Shown piece by piece: positions 1 through 9,186 of a stretch of 64,000 nt of DNA. Origin of the DNA: Lentibacillus halodurans. Lineage in GTDB: Bacteria > Bacillota > Bacilli > Bacillales > Amphibacillaceae. Location: contig NZ_FOJW01000005.1 in assembly GCF_900112045.1 (NCBI RefSeq), positions 1 through 64,000 of the forward strand, written 5' to 3'. The notes beneath the pieces are model-generated. The model did not search any database. It worked only from the letters and a program-made list of their open reading frames with translations, and was not told the DNA's origin. Within the stretch, counting starts at the first letter, position 1. Each line of letters begins with the position of its first letter. A program made the translations under genes and the position numbers.

Positions 1-1329
1 GCAATAGAAGAAGCACTAAAAGATGATCCGCAATATCAAGAAGGAGAAAGCGGTGACCATATCGTGGACTTAAAAGAAGACTTGACACGTTTAGGTTTTG
101 CGAATTGGTCATCCCCAACACCATATTATGGTTCTATAACGGCTGGAGTGGTGAAGGATTTCCAGGAATATTATGACCTGGAGGTCACAGGTATAGCCGA
201 TGAAATGACCCGGAGTAGAATTTCAGAAGTTCTGGCCCCGCCTTATCGAACAGGGGATAGAGGAGCCCCAGTAGTAGAACTTAAAGAAAAACTAACGGAA
301 TTAGGTTTTGCGAACTGGTCGAATCCAAGTCCATTTTATGGCAATGTGACCGCTGGTGTTGTAGAAGATTTTCAAGCAGCTCATGGTCTGATAGTAGATG
401 GGATAGCAGGTAAAAATACTTTAGCAGTACTGGATCAAGCAATACAGCAAATGAGTACAGAAAAATATGATCTGACATTATACGAAGCACTAGATATCCA
501 AATGAAAGCAAATCCGCAAACGGATCAAAATTATGCCTATGTCTCTAAGGATTATGTAGAAAATGGTAAGGTCACTGCTAATACTTTAAACGTGCGCACT
601 GGACCTGGTATAAATTATGATAAAATTGGAACTTTACCTAATGGTAGGAATGTGAACATACTTGACGAAGTAGATGAATGGTATGTTATCGCGCATAATA
701 ATGATAATCGGCAATGGGTTACTGCTATCCCGAATGATTTAACGCATTACTTAGACCCATCCAACTTCAAAGATGATTATAATCAAAGATTTCAATTTTT
801 AGATTTGAGGTACTTTACTGGAATCTCTTCTTCAGAGTTAAGCGTATTATTAGAAGGTAAAGGAAAGCTAGATGGTACCGAAATTATTTTTAGAGATGCA
901 GCAAAAAAAGCTCAAATAAATGAAATATACCTCATTTCTCATGCAATACTAGAAACAGGTCATGGAGGATCAGCTTTATCTAAAGGTGTTCAATACAATG
1001 ATAAAACTGTTTATAATTTCTTTGGAATAGGTGCAACAGATGATTGTCCTGTAGAATGTGGTGCTAAAAAAGCTTATGATGAAGGTTGGTTTTCTGTTAA
1101 AGATGCCATAATTGGCGGTGCTGAATATGCTAAAAACAAGTATATTTATGCAGGCCAAAATACCTTATATGCAATGCGTTGGAACCCATTATCAATGGAC
1201 GTGAATGGTTATGCTTCACACCAGTATGCCACTGATATAGGATGGGCAAGTAAACAAGTATCTAATTATACTCAATTTTATTCCAAAGGAAACTATGATT
1301 TGCGATTTTTAATTCCTGAATATAAATAG
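1..1329 (+). CDS. Secreted N-acetylglucosaminidase (GH73-like) with peptidoglycan-binding repeats; 5' end outside window
   Basis: The reading frame is open to the first base of the window, so the N-terminus (probably a signal peptide and a further repeat) is missing. A GTG at 64 is internal to a binding repeat and is not a credible start. Seen: two near-identical peptidoglycan-binding repeats, each with an LGFANWS motif followed by a helix ending in DG/TGIA; then a bacterial SH3 domain with the LNVRTGPG motif around base 590; then a C-terminal glucosaminidase domain with the H-A-ILETGHG motif (catalytic Glu region) and YNFFGIGA. Known: this architecture belongs to Firmicute autolysins that cut the GlcNAc-MurNAc bond in the wall. 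A prophage or spore-cortex role is less likely, as no phage genes are near. It is followed by a hairpin terminator and then insertion sequence debris. Confidence 0.88.
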   Translation, partial: AIEEALKDDPQYQEGESGDHIVDLKEDLTRLGFANWSSPTPYYGSITAGVVKDFQEYYDLEVTGIADEMTRSRISEVLAPPYRTGDRGAPVVELKEKLTELGFANWSNPSPFYGNVTAGVVEDFQAAHGLIVDGIAGKNTLAVLDQAIQQMSTEKYDLTLYEALDIQMKANPQTDQNYAYVSKDYVENGKVTANTLNVRTGPGINYDKIGTLPNGRNVNILDEVDEWYVIAHNNDNRQWVTAIPNDLTHYLDPSNFKDDYNQRFQFLDLRYFTGISSSELSVLLEGKGKLDGTEIIFRDAAKKAQINEIYLISHAILETGHGGSALSKGVQYNDKTVYNFFGIGATDDCPVECGAKKAYDEGWFSVKDAIIGGAEYAKNKYIYAGQNTLYAMRWNPLSMDVNGYASHQYATDIGWASKQVSNYTQFYSKGNYDLRFLIPEYK

Positions 1330-1342
1330 AAATGTATATTGC

Positions 1343-1383
1343 TGACTCATACGTCATTTTTGATGTATGGGTCAACTTTTATT
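1343..1383 (+). terminator. Terminator after the glucosaminidase gene
   Basis: A 10-bp stem with one G-U pair (arms 1343-1352 and 1365-1374) is followed by a T-rich run, starting 13 bases after the stop codon. Confidence 0.6.
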
Positions 1384-1432
1384 TGGCTCTATAATATTTG
1401 TTGGGGTTTCGCAAAAATTTGGCCATAAGAAA

Positions 1433-1573
1433 ACACGCAACCCCCTTTATCCTTGAGTTGACTAGAAACAAAACAAAGGGCGAGGGGGTTGCGTGTATAT
1501 GCATCATAACATGAATTTACCTGGTTTAGAAGGCTTAATTGTCACAAAAAAGAGATGGTGGGAGATCATTTGA
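1433..1573 (+). mobile_element. ISL3-like insertion sequence fragment
   Basis: A perfect 14-bp inverted repeat (1433-1446 and 1483-1496, core ACACGCAACCCCCT) sits just before an ATG at 1499. The 24-codon frame reads MNLPGLEGLIVTK near its start, which resembles the N-terminus of ISL3-family transposases, and then ends at a TGA at 1571. No further transposase is recognisable, so this is a scrap. The family call is from memory of the N-terminal motif. Confidence 0.4.
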
Positions 1574-1815
1574 AAGAGAACCTTTTATTTATCCAAGCTG
1601 AGTTTAAATATCCAGCTCTATTTCAACAGATGTTTGTTTAATTTCCCATGTATATATACATATCCTGAATAAAGCGGGTGTGTAATGCAAAAAAGTTCAG
1701 AGTTATGAAATAAAAAAAACATAACCTTTCACTTTATTAAAAACGGCTTTGCCAGCCTTCCAAATTTTCTCTACTGTTATTAGGTGTCCAATCCAAATAG
1801 TGGAGGTTGAAAGGG

Positions 1816-2026
1816 ATGCTAGCAATGCCTGAAATTAATTGTATCAAAGTTTTACGCAATCAGAATCACTTTCTATCAATGAAATTCTACTACATTAGGG
1901 AATTGGCGAATTGCTAAGAAGTATGCGGATCATGATCAAATCCCGCATCAAATTAATTATCAAAAGGTAAGCATTCCTATGATGAAAAAATTTGAAGGGA
2001 AATCAGAGAAAACGACAAGTGCATAA
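1816..2026 (+). pseudogene. IS21-family transposase IstA, N-terminal remnant
   Basis: A good ribosome binding site precedes the ATG at 1816 (MLAMPEINCIKVLRNQ). After one frameshift, the helix-turn-helix region continues as GNWRIAKKYADHDQIP, typical of the IstA N-terminus. The frame closes at about 2026, where IS110-like sequence follows. Roughly the first 70 residues of a protein of about 400-500 survive. Confidence 0.55.
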
Positions 2027-2097
2027 AAAAATCCCCTTGGTACCATTGAGAGTGTCATGCATGACTTCGAATTTATTACCGAAGGAGGACTTCTACC

Positions 2098-3336
2098 ATG
2101 GATTTTACACAAAAATAATCGCTTAGCGCAAATTACCGAACAAACACTATTATCGGGGTTGATATAGCGAAAAGCCAACACGCGGCTTGAGCGATAGATG
2201 ATCGAGGGCGGGACCTTGTCAAACGGATGGTGTTCACCAATTCACTGCAGTGGTTTTCAGATCTTATCGAATGGGGCTGGGAATCTATCTGAAGCTTATA
2301 ATCGTTCCAACTTCATGATTGGGATGAAACGACTGGTCATTACTGGCTCAATTTAGCTTATCACTTGAAAGCTCAAGGCATTCAAGTGGTTGTCGTTAAT
2401 CCGATGAAGGTAAAACGATCCAAAAAACTGGATGACGATTCACCAATGAAAAACGATACGAATAATGCCAAAGTCATCGCCGAGGTCATACGTGACGGTC
2501 GTTATCATGAGCCTACATTACCTGTGGATGTGTATGATTCAGGAGAATATATATCGATCAAAGCCCAAATACATAATGCGCTTGATCGATACTTCCCGGA
2601 GTTTCTCAATCTCTTTAAAGATTGGACCGGAAAGGCTGCCCTCCATCTATTGGAAAGTGGCTATTTGCCGAAAGATATTCGTAAAACGTCGGAAGACGAT
2701 TTACTTTCAGACGTCAAACAGGTGGCCAAACGTGGTGTGGGAATCAAGCGCATTCAGGCATTGAAACAGGCGCTGAAGACAGTGTCGGCCTTACAGTGGG
2801 ATTACGTATGGCACGTCAGGAAATTCGTTATTTGATTGATCAGTATAAGGCTCTTGAAGAACGTCTTATCGCTCTTGAAACACAATAGGAAGAACTTGTC
2901 CTTCATATCCCCGGAGCTGATCAGATGATAGCGTTTAAAGGCGTCAGTACCATAACAGTGGCCGGCTTCTTCGCCGAATTTGGTGTTTATCGAATTACCG
3001 GGATCCACGCTAAATCATTAAATTAGCGGGACTCAATCTTAAGATGAATCAGTCAGGCCTGTTCAAAGGCCAAACAACCATCACTAAACGAGGACGAAGG
3101 CGATTGCGAAGCATACTGTATCAAGTCGAGCGCCCATTACCCCTGCACAATGAAGGTTTTAAGCAGCTGGATCATTATTATCGTCATCGATCCGATAATC
3201 CGCTGACAGGAAAACAGTCGTTTATCGCATTAAGCATCAAGATCTTTTATGTATTAGGTACAAGGAAGTGTACGTCAGTGAAGAGCGCATGATTCGTGAC
3301 ATCCCAATGATTTCGACATTACAGAAAGTCGTTTAG
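2098..3336 (+). pseudogene. IS110-family transposase, degenerate
   Basis: Broken pieces of one IS110-type DEDD transposase can be read across frames: an N-terminal IIGVDIAKSQHA segment near 2150; a stretch from 2365 with VVNPMKVKRSKKLDDDSPMKNDTNNAKVIA; a middle helical section to about 2830; then, in another frame, the Transposase_20-like part with LHIPGADQMIAFKGVSTITV (about 2905-2960) and TKRGRRRLRSILY (about 3085). It contains several frameshifts and in-frame stops and one apparent internal deletion near 2550. It lies within the IS21 remnant and is certainly not functional as one protein. Confidence 0.8.
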
Positions 3337-3769
3337 GCAAGACTTACAGTTATCGTTTTGAATCATCTTTTGACAATTGAAGCATGGATTAGCCGGTCGA
3401 TATTATCTCCATTAGGGCATTGAGGCTCACTAAGAAAGCAGTTCCGGCATCCACCATGGTCAGGTCGAAAGAAGGAATTTGCGCAGATAGACGCCGAGAG
3501 ACATGGGAGGGTCCACCGCCATGTTAAAGTGGATATCCAAGGTGCGATCATAAGTTTAATCATCCATTTAATGGAAATTATCCGTTAAAGCGTATACTGT
3601 TTAATCCGCTAATTTCATATATATCCTTTATTGTCATTAAATGGATTAAAAACAGATACTATGGGCTTCAATAAATTAAAAGAAATTGGGAGAAAAACGA
3701 AGTAATTCTAAGAAAACCTTAATTTATTGAGGGAGGATATGGAGAGAGGGAAAGTTCCAACAGTTCCGC

Positions 3770-4039
3770 AACAGGTTTAAAAAAGTTGATCTGATCATTT
3801 TAGATGAAATGGGTTATATACCATTTAGTAAAGAAAGAGCTGAGTATTATTTCAATTGATATTTGACTGGTAGGAATAGAAGAGTATCATATCACTTAAA
3901 ACCTGGGTTTAGCCAGTGGAACCGTATTTTTGTTGATTCCAGATTAACAGCAGCATTAGTAGACCGAGTAATTCATCACGCACATATAATTAGTTTTACA
4001 GGTGACAGTTACCGAGTAACTCATGCGCTTTCACGCTAA
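3770..4039 (+). pseudogene. IS21-family helper ATPase IstB, C-terminal remnant
   Basis: The frame reads KVDLIILDEMGYIPFSKERAEYYF (Walker B region of IstB), meets one in-frame TGA near 3868, and continues through the conserved DSRLTAALVDRVIHHAH and GDSYRVTHAL motifs to a TAA at 4039. The ATP-binding N-terminal half is missing. It is the partner of the IstA fragment at 1816. Confidence 0.7.
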
Positions 4040-4068
4040 AACTTTTAATTCTAAGAGAAGGCTGGCAA

Positions 4069-4470
4069 GATTCTGCAGTTTTTATTGCATTCTTTTATAT
4101 TTTTTACTTGCAAAATAAAACGGGTAAAGTAAAGAATAATTATTTGACAATTTAAATGCCATGTAATATAGAAACTCGGAACAATAAATGAGGTAAATAA
4201 TAACTATTAGATTCTATTAGAATTTCCAAATAAAATAGTAAATTAGCTTATTAAACTGTCATGTTGTGTAAGTGCCATGGTTTGAACTTATCTATATTTA
4301 GCCCTCAAATGTATTACCTTCTTGCTCTTGCTCTAAGAAAGATAAAAGTAATTCCTGGAAAATAAATAAATACTTATTCACTGGTACGAACATTCCTACC
4401 TCATTGAATCCATATTTCTCTACTACTTATACTGTGGAGAGGATTCATTTCTGCAGAGGAGGAATTTTTT
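4069..4470. other. Gene-free AT-rich interval upstream of panD
   Basis: No coding frame is supportable. It holds a strong sigma-A-like promoter (separate entry) and otherwise AT-rich sequence without a clear hairpin. If that promoter drives panD, the transcript would have a leader of about 290 nt. Confidence 0.5.
4144..4172 (+). promoter_or_regulatory. Sigma-A-like promoter upstream of the panD-transporter cassette
   Basis: TTGACA (4144-4149), a 17-bp spacer and TATAGA (4167-4172). It could also be a relic promoter of the neighbouring insertion sequence. Confidence 0.5.
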
Positions 4471-4863
4471 ATGCAACAATTAATGTGCAAAGGAAAACTG
4501 CACAGAGTAAGAGTCACAGAAGCAGAGCTTGATTATGTGGGCAGTGTGACAATAGATTCAAAATTTATGAAAGAAGCGGATATTAAACCATATGAAATGG
4601 TACAAATAACAAGTCTGAAAAATGCAACAAGGTGGAAAACATATGCTATACCCGCGCCGGAGGGTTCGAAACGCATTTGCTTGAATGGTCCGCCTGCTCA
4701 TTTATTTTCACCGGGGGACATTGTCATTATTTTAAGCATGGCACAAATGACAGAAGAAGAAATAGAAAATTTAAAGCCAAAAGTTGTGTTTTTTGATGAA
4801 AATAATGAAATAACAAGTATAGAGGAACACGATCTGCATTGGCCTGAAGGTGTTAATGTTTAA
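4471..4863 (+). CDS. panD: Aspartate 1-decarboxylase (PanD)
   Basis: 130 residues, the usual PanD length. The enzyme converts L-aspartate to beta-alanine for pantothenate synthesis and uses a pyruvoyl group made by self-cleavage. The self-processing site is clear: Tyr22-Val-Gly24-Ser25-Val-Thr-Ile-Asp, with Lys9 and an NGPPAH segment downstream that match the family's active-site residues. The ATG at 4471 follows GGAGG. It is odd that panB and panC are absent: the gene heads a transporter and dehydrogenase cassette 88 bases upstream of the substrate-binding protein. It may be the cell's ordinary PanD left in an unusual place, or a paralogue acting on a related beta-acidic amino acid brought in by that system; the sequence alone cannot decide. 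Confidence 0.92.
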   Translation: MQQLMCKGKLHRVRVTEAELDYVGSVTIDSKFMKEADIKPYEMVQITSLKNATRWKTYAIPAPEGSKRICLNGPPAHLFSPGDIVIILSMAQMTEEEIENLKPKVVFFDENNEITSIEEHDLHWPEGVNV

Positions 4864-4950
4864 AAAAAGAGCTAAACCCAACAGTTTCGAATGGTTTTTA
4901 AAGTCATTTAAATGATCAGGTTCTATGAATCTAAATTGTGGAGGTAAAGC

Positions 4951-5928
4951 ATGAAAAGAAAGTTTCTCATATTGTTTAGTACGGCTTGTGTATTATTTAT
5001 ATTGCCCGCATGCGGAGCGAATGCTGATGGGTCGGAGAGTACAGAAAATTATCCATCAGAGTCTATTACATATAGCATACCATTTGATCCGGGTGGCCAA
5101 TCGGATGTAGAAGCCAGAAGACAGCAACCTTATTTGGAAGAGTCCTTGGATCAAGATGTTGTCATGCAGTACAAACCTGGGGGAGGCGGCTCGGTGGGAT
5201 GGAGTGAGCTGATTAATAAAGATCCGGATGGGCATTTCATCTCAGGTATCAATATTCCACATATCATCCTTCAGCCACTTGCGAATGATGATACAGGCTA
5301 TCAGACGGAGGACATCGTGCCTGTAGCTATTTTTCAGGCTACTCCAATTGGTATAGCGGTTTCAAAAGATAGTGATATTGAATCACTTGAAGATCTTGTG
5401 AAGAAAGCAAAAGAATCGCCGGGATCCATAACTGCAGCTGGTTCCGGTACGTATTCCGGCCATCACATTGCATTGCTGCAGCTTCAGGATTTGGCTGGTA
5501 TCGAAATGCAATACGTTCCATTTGATGGGGCTGCGCCTTCTATTCAGGCATTTCTTGGTGGAAACGCAGAAGTTATTTTTGGAAACTCCAGTGACCTGAT
5601 TAAATATCAGGATGATATGAAAATACTGGCTATTGGTTCAGAGGAGACATTTAAACCATTACCGGATGTTCCAACATTCAAGGAATTAGGATACGATATG
5701 ACAGCAGGTATTGACCGTGGTGTAGCGGTGCCTCCCGAAACAAGCCAGGAAATAATTGAAACGCTGGAAAAGGCATTTTTGGATATCCTGGATGAAGATG
5801 GAGTCGAGGATGACATGTATGATGAAGGATTCGAACCTAAACGAATGGGGCATGAGGAGTCGCTGGAATATATTGAACAAAAACAATCGGAATATAGCAA
5901 AATTCTCGAAAATGTAGAGGAGAATTGA
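4951..5928 (+). CDS. Tripartite tricarboxylate transporter substrate-binding lipoprotein (TctC family)
   Basis: 325 residues. The N-terminus has a lipoprotein signal with lipobox LPAC (Cys21), so it is tethered outside the membrane and captures an organic acid for the adjacent membrane subunits. Family features seen: an IPFDPGGQSD motif near residue 46, a KPGGGGSVGW loop near 79, a TYSGHH segment and the LPDVPTFKELGYD signature near 235. GGAGGT precedes the ATG. A 140-base gap containing a small hairpin (6024-6043) separates it from the large membrane subunit; such hairpins can raise binding-protein mRNA relative to the membrane genes. The substrate is not readable from sequence; the two neighbouring 2-hydroxyacid dehydrogenases suggest a hydroxy-carboxylate. 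Confidence 0.88.
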   Translation: MKRKFLILFSTACVLFILPACGANADGSESTENYPSESITYSIPFDPGGQSDVEARRQQPYLEESLDQDVVMQYKPGGGGSVGWSELINKDPDGHFISGINIPHIILQPLANDDTGYQTEDIVPVAIFQATPIGIAVSKDSDIESLEDLVKKAKESPGSITAAGSGTYSGHHIALLQLQDLAGIEMQYVPFDGAAPSIQAFLGGNAEVIFGNSSDLIKYQDDMKILAIGSEETFKPLPDVPTFKELGYDMTAGIDRGVAVPPETSQEIIETLEKAFLDILDEDGVEDDMYDEGFEPKRMGHEESLEYIEQKQSEYSKILENVEEN

Positions 5929-6068
5929 TGCAAATGTTCTTGCTCTATGACAGAGTCTATTGGCTTAGGTTTATAGCACGAAAGTACTGCAGAATAGAAA
6001 CACCAAAAGACAAAGGATGACTTCTTTTTGGGATTTCAAAAAGGGCTTCTTACCTGGAGGGTAGGGGA

Positions 6069-7586
6069 ATGCTTGAGTTTTTACCGGACGTCCTGAGTTC
6101 ATTAACACAACCATTGAACATGTTGCTGCTGTGCGTCGGTGTGTTAATTGGAATCGTTGTGGGTGCCCTGCCTGGGTTAACGGCGACAATGGCGCTTGCT
6201 TTATTGCTGCCATTTACATTCACAATGGATTCGGATACATCACTAATTACGATGGGTGGATTATATATCGGTGGTATTTACGGTGGATGTATATCAGCCA
6301 TTCTTATCAATACGCCCGGTACACCATCAGCCATCGCGACAACGTTTGACGGCTATCCCATGACTAAAAAAGGAAAAGCTTCACAGGCACTGGCTGCGGC
6401 AGCCATCAGTTCTGGAATTGGCGGAATAATTGGCGGCCTCGCGCTTTTGTTTCTTACACCAGTTCTGGCGGATTGGGCGTTGAATTTCGGGCCGCCGGAA
6501 TATTTCTGGGTTGCCATATTGGGATTGACGATGATTGCAACGTTATCATCCGGTTCTATGTTGAAGGGATTGATTGGCGGATGTATCGGTTTGCTGCTGG
6601 GGACTGTTGGCATATCACCGGTCGGTGGCGAATCGCGGTATACATTCGGTTTTTCCCAGTTGCAATCTGGGCTGGAATTAATTGTTATTTTAATTGCCTT
6701 CTTTTGTATTCCGGAAGTAATTTCTATGATTGAGAACAATGTTAAGTCACAAGAAGGTGTGAAAAGAGAGAAGGGGATCGTGAAAACGCTCTTTTTCTAT
6801 ATCATTAAAAAACCATTTTTCATCATTCGTTCATCTGTGATTGGTATTATAACGGGCATTATTCCCGGAGCAGGGGGGAATGTCGCGTCACTATTGTCAT
6901 ATGATGCTGCTGTCCGTTTTTCAAACGATAAAAAGTCATTTGGACAAGGAAAAGTTGATGGTGTCGTAGCTTCGGAAACATCAAATAATGCAGAAGTTGG
7001 TGGTTCTCTCGTTCCCCTTTTGTCTCTCGGGATCCCTGGGGCACCGCCAGCCGCCATTATTCTTGGGGCATTAATGATGCAGGGGATCACACCTGGGCCA
7101 GATCTCATGAGTCAGCAGCCTGGGCTGGTCTACACGTTTTTAATTGCATTTGTTATTGCGAATGTCGTTATGATTATGTTTGGGCTCATGGGCTCCAAAT
7201 ATATCGGAAAGGTTCTTTCCATACCGGTATCCTATCTGGCACCTTCGATTGTCTTTTTAACGATTATCGGGTCTTATGCGATTCGGAATAATTTCTTGGA
7301 TGTAGCACTGCTGATTGGTTTTGGCCTGCTGGCATATGTGATGAAAAATGCCGGGTTCAATCCTGCGCCGATCGTGCTGGGGCTCATTCTCGGACCAATT
7401 GCAGAAAGGGGGCTTGCTCAATCCATGCTTTTGGGGGAAGCATCTGGAAACGTATTAGCCTTATTCTTTTCTCGTCCGATTTCGATCGTATTAATGCTGC
7501 TGTGTGTCCTGTCGATATTTTTGCCGCTTTTAAGTAAACTTTTAGGATCTAAATATGATGACAGTCAAGAGAAGTTGGGGGCATAA
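6069..7586 (+). CDS. Tripartite tricarboxylate transporter large membrane subunit (TctA family)
   Basis: 505 residues and strongly hydrophobic with about a dozen membrane segments, the normal TctA size. It carries the family signature GGIYGGCISAILINTPGTPSA near residue 65 and a second glycine-rich GIPGAPPAAIILGALMMQGI stretch near 325. These repeats form the core of the secondary transporter, which couples acid uptake to an ion gradient. The ATG at 6069 follows GGAGGG with 7-base spacing. The small subunit begins 3 bases after its stop, so the two are translated together. Confidence 0.93.
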   Translation: MLEFLPDVLSSLTQPLNMLLLCVGVLIGIVVGALPGLTATMALALLLPFTFTMDSDTSLITMGGLYIGGIYGGCISAILINTPGTPSAIATTFDGYPMTKKGKASQALAAAAISSGIGGIIGGLALLFLTPVLADWALNFGPPEYFWVAILGLTMIATLSSGSMLKGLIGGCIGLLLGTVGISPVGGESRYTFGFSQLQSGLELIVILIAFFCIPEVISMIENNVKSQEGVKREKGIVKTLFFYIIKKPFFIIRSSVIGIITGIIPGAGGNVASLLSYDAAVRFSNDKKSFGQGKVDGVVASETSNNAEVGGSLVPLLSLGIPGAPPAAIILGALMMQGITPGPDLMSQQPGLVYTFLIAFVIANVVMIMFGLMGSKYIGKVLSIPVSYLAPSIVFLTIIGSYAIRNNFLDVALLIGFGLLAYVMKNAGFNPAPIVLGLILGPIAERGLAQSMLLGEASGNVLALFFSRPISIVLMLLCVLSIFLPLLSKLLGSKYDDSQEKLGA

Positions 7587-7588
7587 TC

Positions 7589-8047
7589 ATGCAGAAAGTC
7601 AACTATAATACAATATCTTCGGTTATATTAATCATTGTTGCATGCTTGGCGATATGGGAAACGAAGGGGTTATCAGAAATGAGTTATGTTTTTCCCCGTA
7701 CAATCGGTTTAATCCTTTTGATCCTGAGCATAGCATATTATATTAAAAGTATGATTAAATCTTCATCCAGCAAATTATTTGAAGGTATCAATAAGCGAAA
7801 AGTCGTTATCATGAGCCTGTCGATGATAGGCTATGTCATCCTGATTAGTCTGTTTGGATTTTTAATGGCGAGTATGCTGTTTATCGGTTGGATGACGTGG
7901 TATTTACAGCAGCATAATACAGATAAAAGCAACAAAGCGAAAATAGTACATGCTAGTATAAGTTCCATCAGTATCAGTATCTTTTTCTTCGTGTTATTCC
8001 GATATGTCTTTGTTGTTCCTCTTCCGTCAGGTCTCTTGTTTGGCTGA
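7589..8047 (+). CDS. Tripartite tricarboxylate transporter small membrane subunit (TctB family)
   Basis: 152 residues with four predicted membrane helices (about 10-28, 32-50, 71-95, 118-145), the size and topology of TctB. The segment ETKGLSEMSYVFPRTIGLIL near residue 25 matches the family pattern. It starts 3 bases downstream of the tctA-like stop and completes the three-part transporter. Confidence 0.85.
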   Translation: MQKVNYNTISSVILIIVACLAIWETKGLSEMSYVFPRTIGLILLILSIAYYIKSMIKSSSSKLFEGINKRKVVIMSLSMIGYVILISLFGFLMASMLFIGWMTWYLQQHNTDKSNKAKIVHASISSISISIFFFVLFRYVFVVPLPSGLLFG

Positions 8048-8164
8048 TTTCATTGAAGACTTCAGGGTTTGCGCGTAATAGTAATGAAGTGATTATGCAC
8101 GTCGTGGAAAATCAGGATTCATGTATATTAGCAATTTAACCACTGGTATAGGGAGGGAAAGCTT

Positions 8165-9118
8165 ATGAAGGTGCTCGTGACTGAATTAATGTGGGAAGAC
8201 GGGATTGAAGAACTCAAGCAGACAGGACATACGGTTGATTATGATATGGAATTGTGTCGAAAAAGAGATGATCTGCTTAAATTGGCTCCTAAGTATGATG
8301 CACTTATTGTCCGGAATGAAACACGGGTTGATCCTGAGTTGCTTGATGTTGCTAAAAATGTCAAAGTTATCGGCCGACTCGGCGTTGGGCTGGATAATAT
8401 CGATCTGGAAGCGACAAAAGCACGGAATATACCAGTCATTGCTGCTAAACATGCCAATGCCACATCTGTTGTAGAATATGTAATGGCGGCGATGCTGGAT
8501 GCCTATCGTCCACTGGCTGATGCTGATGCCGATGTTCGCTTGGGAAATTGGGATCGCAAATTTTTTACAGGATATGAGTTGAATCAGAAAACACTAGGAC
8601 TTGTCGGGCTAGGTGAAATTGCTCATCGTGTTGCCAGAAGAGCAAGTGCTTTTGGTATACGAGTCATCGGCTATGATCCCTTTGTCACATCGTATGATCA
8701 TGTATTGGCAGAAACAGGGGTTTATCCGGTGACAACCCTTGATGAACTTTTTCCTGAGTCGGATTTTATATCTGTACACGTTCCGTTGACGAAAGCAACG
8801 AAACACATGATCAATAAAGAGAGTTTTTCACGAATGAAGTCACATGCTTATGTCATTAATACGGCCCGGGGTGGTATCGTACATGAACTGGATCTGGTTG
8901 AAGCAGTTCAATCAGAAAAAATTGCAGGTGCATACCTTGATGTACTTGAAAACGAGCCTGTTCAACAAGGTTCACCACTTTTACAAGTTGAATCCATTCG
9001 TCTTTCCCCGCATATTGCTGGATTGACTGATGAATCGCAATCTCGGACGGCCATGTTAATTGCCCGTGAGGTGACCAAGGTTCTCAATGGCGGGGAGTCA
9101 CTTTGTGCGGTCCTATGA
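8165..9118 (+). CDS. D-isomer-specific 2-hydroxyacid dehydrogenase (SlcC/SerA-like)
   Basis: 317 residues. NAD-dependent oxidoreductase interconverting a 2-hydroxyacid and a 2-oxoacid. Seen: the GRLGVGLDNIDL motif near residue 75, the Rossmann fingerprint GLVGLGEIA near 142, the NTARGGIVHE segment with the catalytic Arg near 233, and the SPHIAGLT motif with the catalytic His near 285. It lies between the transporter and a dehydrogenase of the opposite fold family. From memory, sulfolactate degraders such as Chromohalobacter salexigens place a tripartite transporter (slcHFG) beside an (S)-sulfolactate dehydrogenase of this family (slcC) and a ComC-type enzyme. The same substrate here is a hypothesis; no sulfolyase (suyAB) is visible. 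Confidence 0.9.
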   Translation: MKVLVTELMWEDGIEELKQTGHTVDYDMELCRKRDDLLKLAPKYDALIVRNETRVDPELLDVAKNVKVIGRLGVGLDNIDLEATKARNIPVIAAKHANATSVVEYVMAAMLDAYRPLADADADVRLGNWDRKFFTGYELNQKTLGLVGLGEIAHRVARRASAFGIRVIGYDPFVTSYDHVLAETGVYPVTTLDELFPESDFISVHVPLTKATKHMINKESFSRMKSHAYVINTARGGIVHELDLVEAVQSEKIAGAYLDVLENEPVQQGSPLLQVESIRLSPHIAGLTDESQSRTAMLIAREVTKVLNGGESLCAVL

Positions 9119-9186
9119 GAAGATAATCTTCTTTAAACAGTATTAATAAAGGTTTTTAAAGTAACTATGCAGGAAAGGAGAGAAAA

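Larger units (their letters stand above)
1749..4068 (+). mobile_element. Decayed IS21-like element split by an IS110-like element
   Basis: A 12-bp terminal inverted repeat, TTGCCAGCCTTC, occurs at 1749-1760 and in inverse orientation at 4057-4068. Between the ends, in the right order and strand, lie an IstA N-terminal fragment, a degenerate IS110-type transposase and an IstB C-terminal fragment. The simplest reading is an IS21-family element into which an IS110-family element inserted, followed by deletion of most of istA/istB and frameshifts in everything left. No member is likely to be active. Confidence 0.6.

Noticed and set aside
1-1329. Glucosaminidase as a prophage endolysin
   Set aside because: No holin, tail or other phage gene is visible; the repeat-SH3-glucosaminidase order fits cellular autolysins.
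6353-7108. Long minus-strand frames opposite the tctA-like gene, and similar antisense frames opposite glcB, glcF and the hydrolases
   Set aside because: They lie wholly opposite genes with clear family motifs and show no domains or ribosome binding sites of their own.
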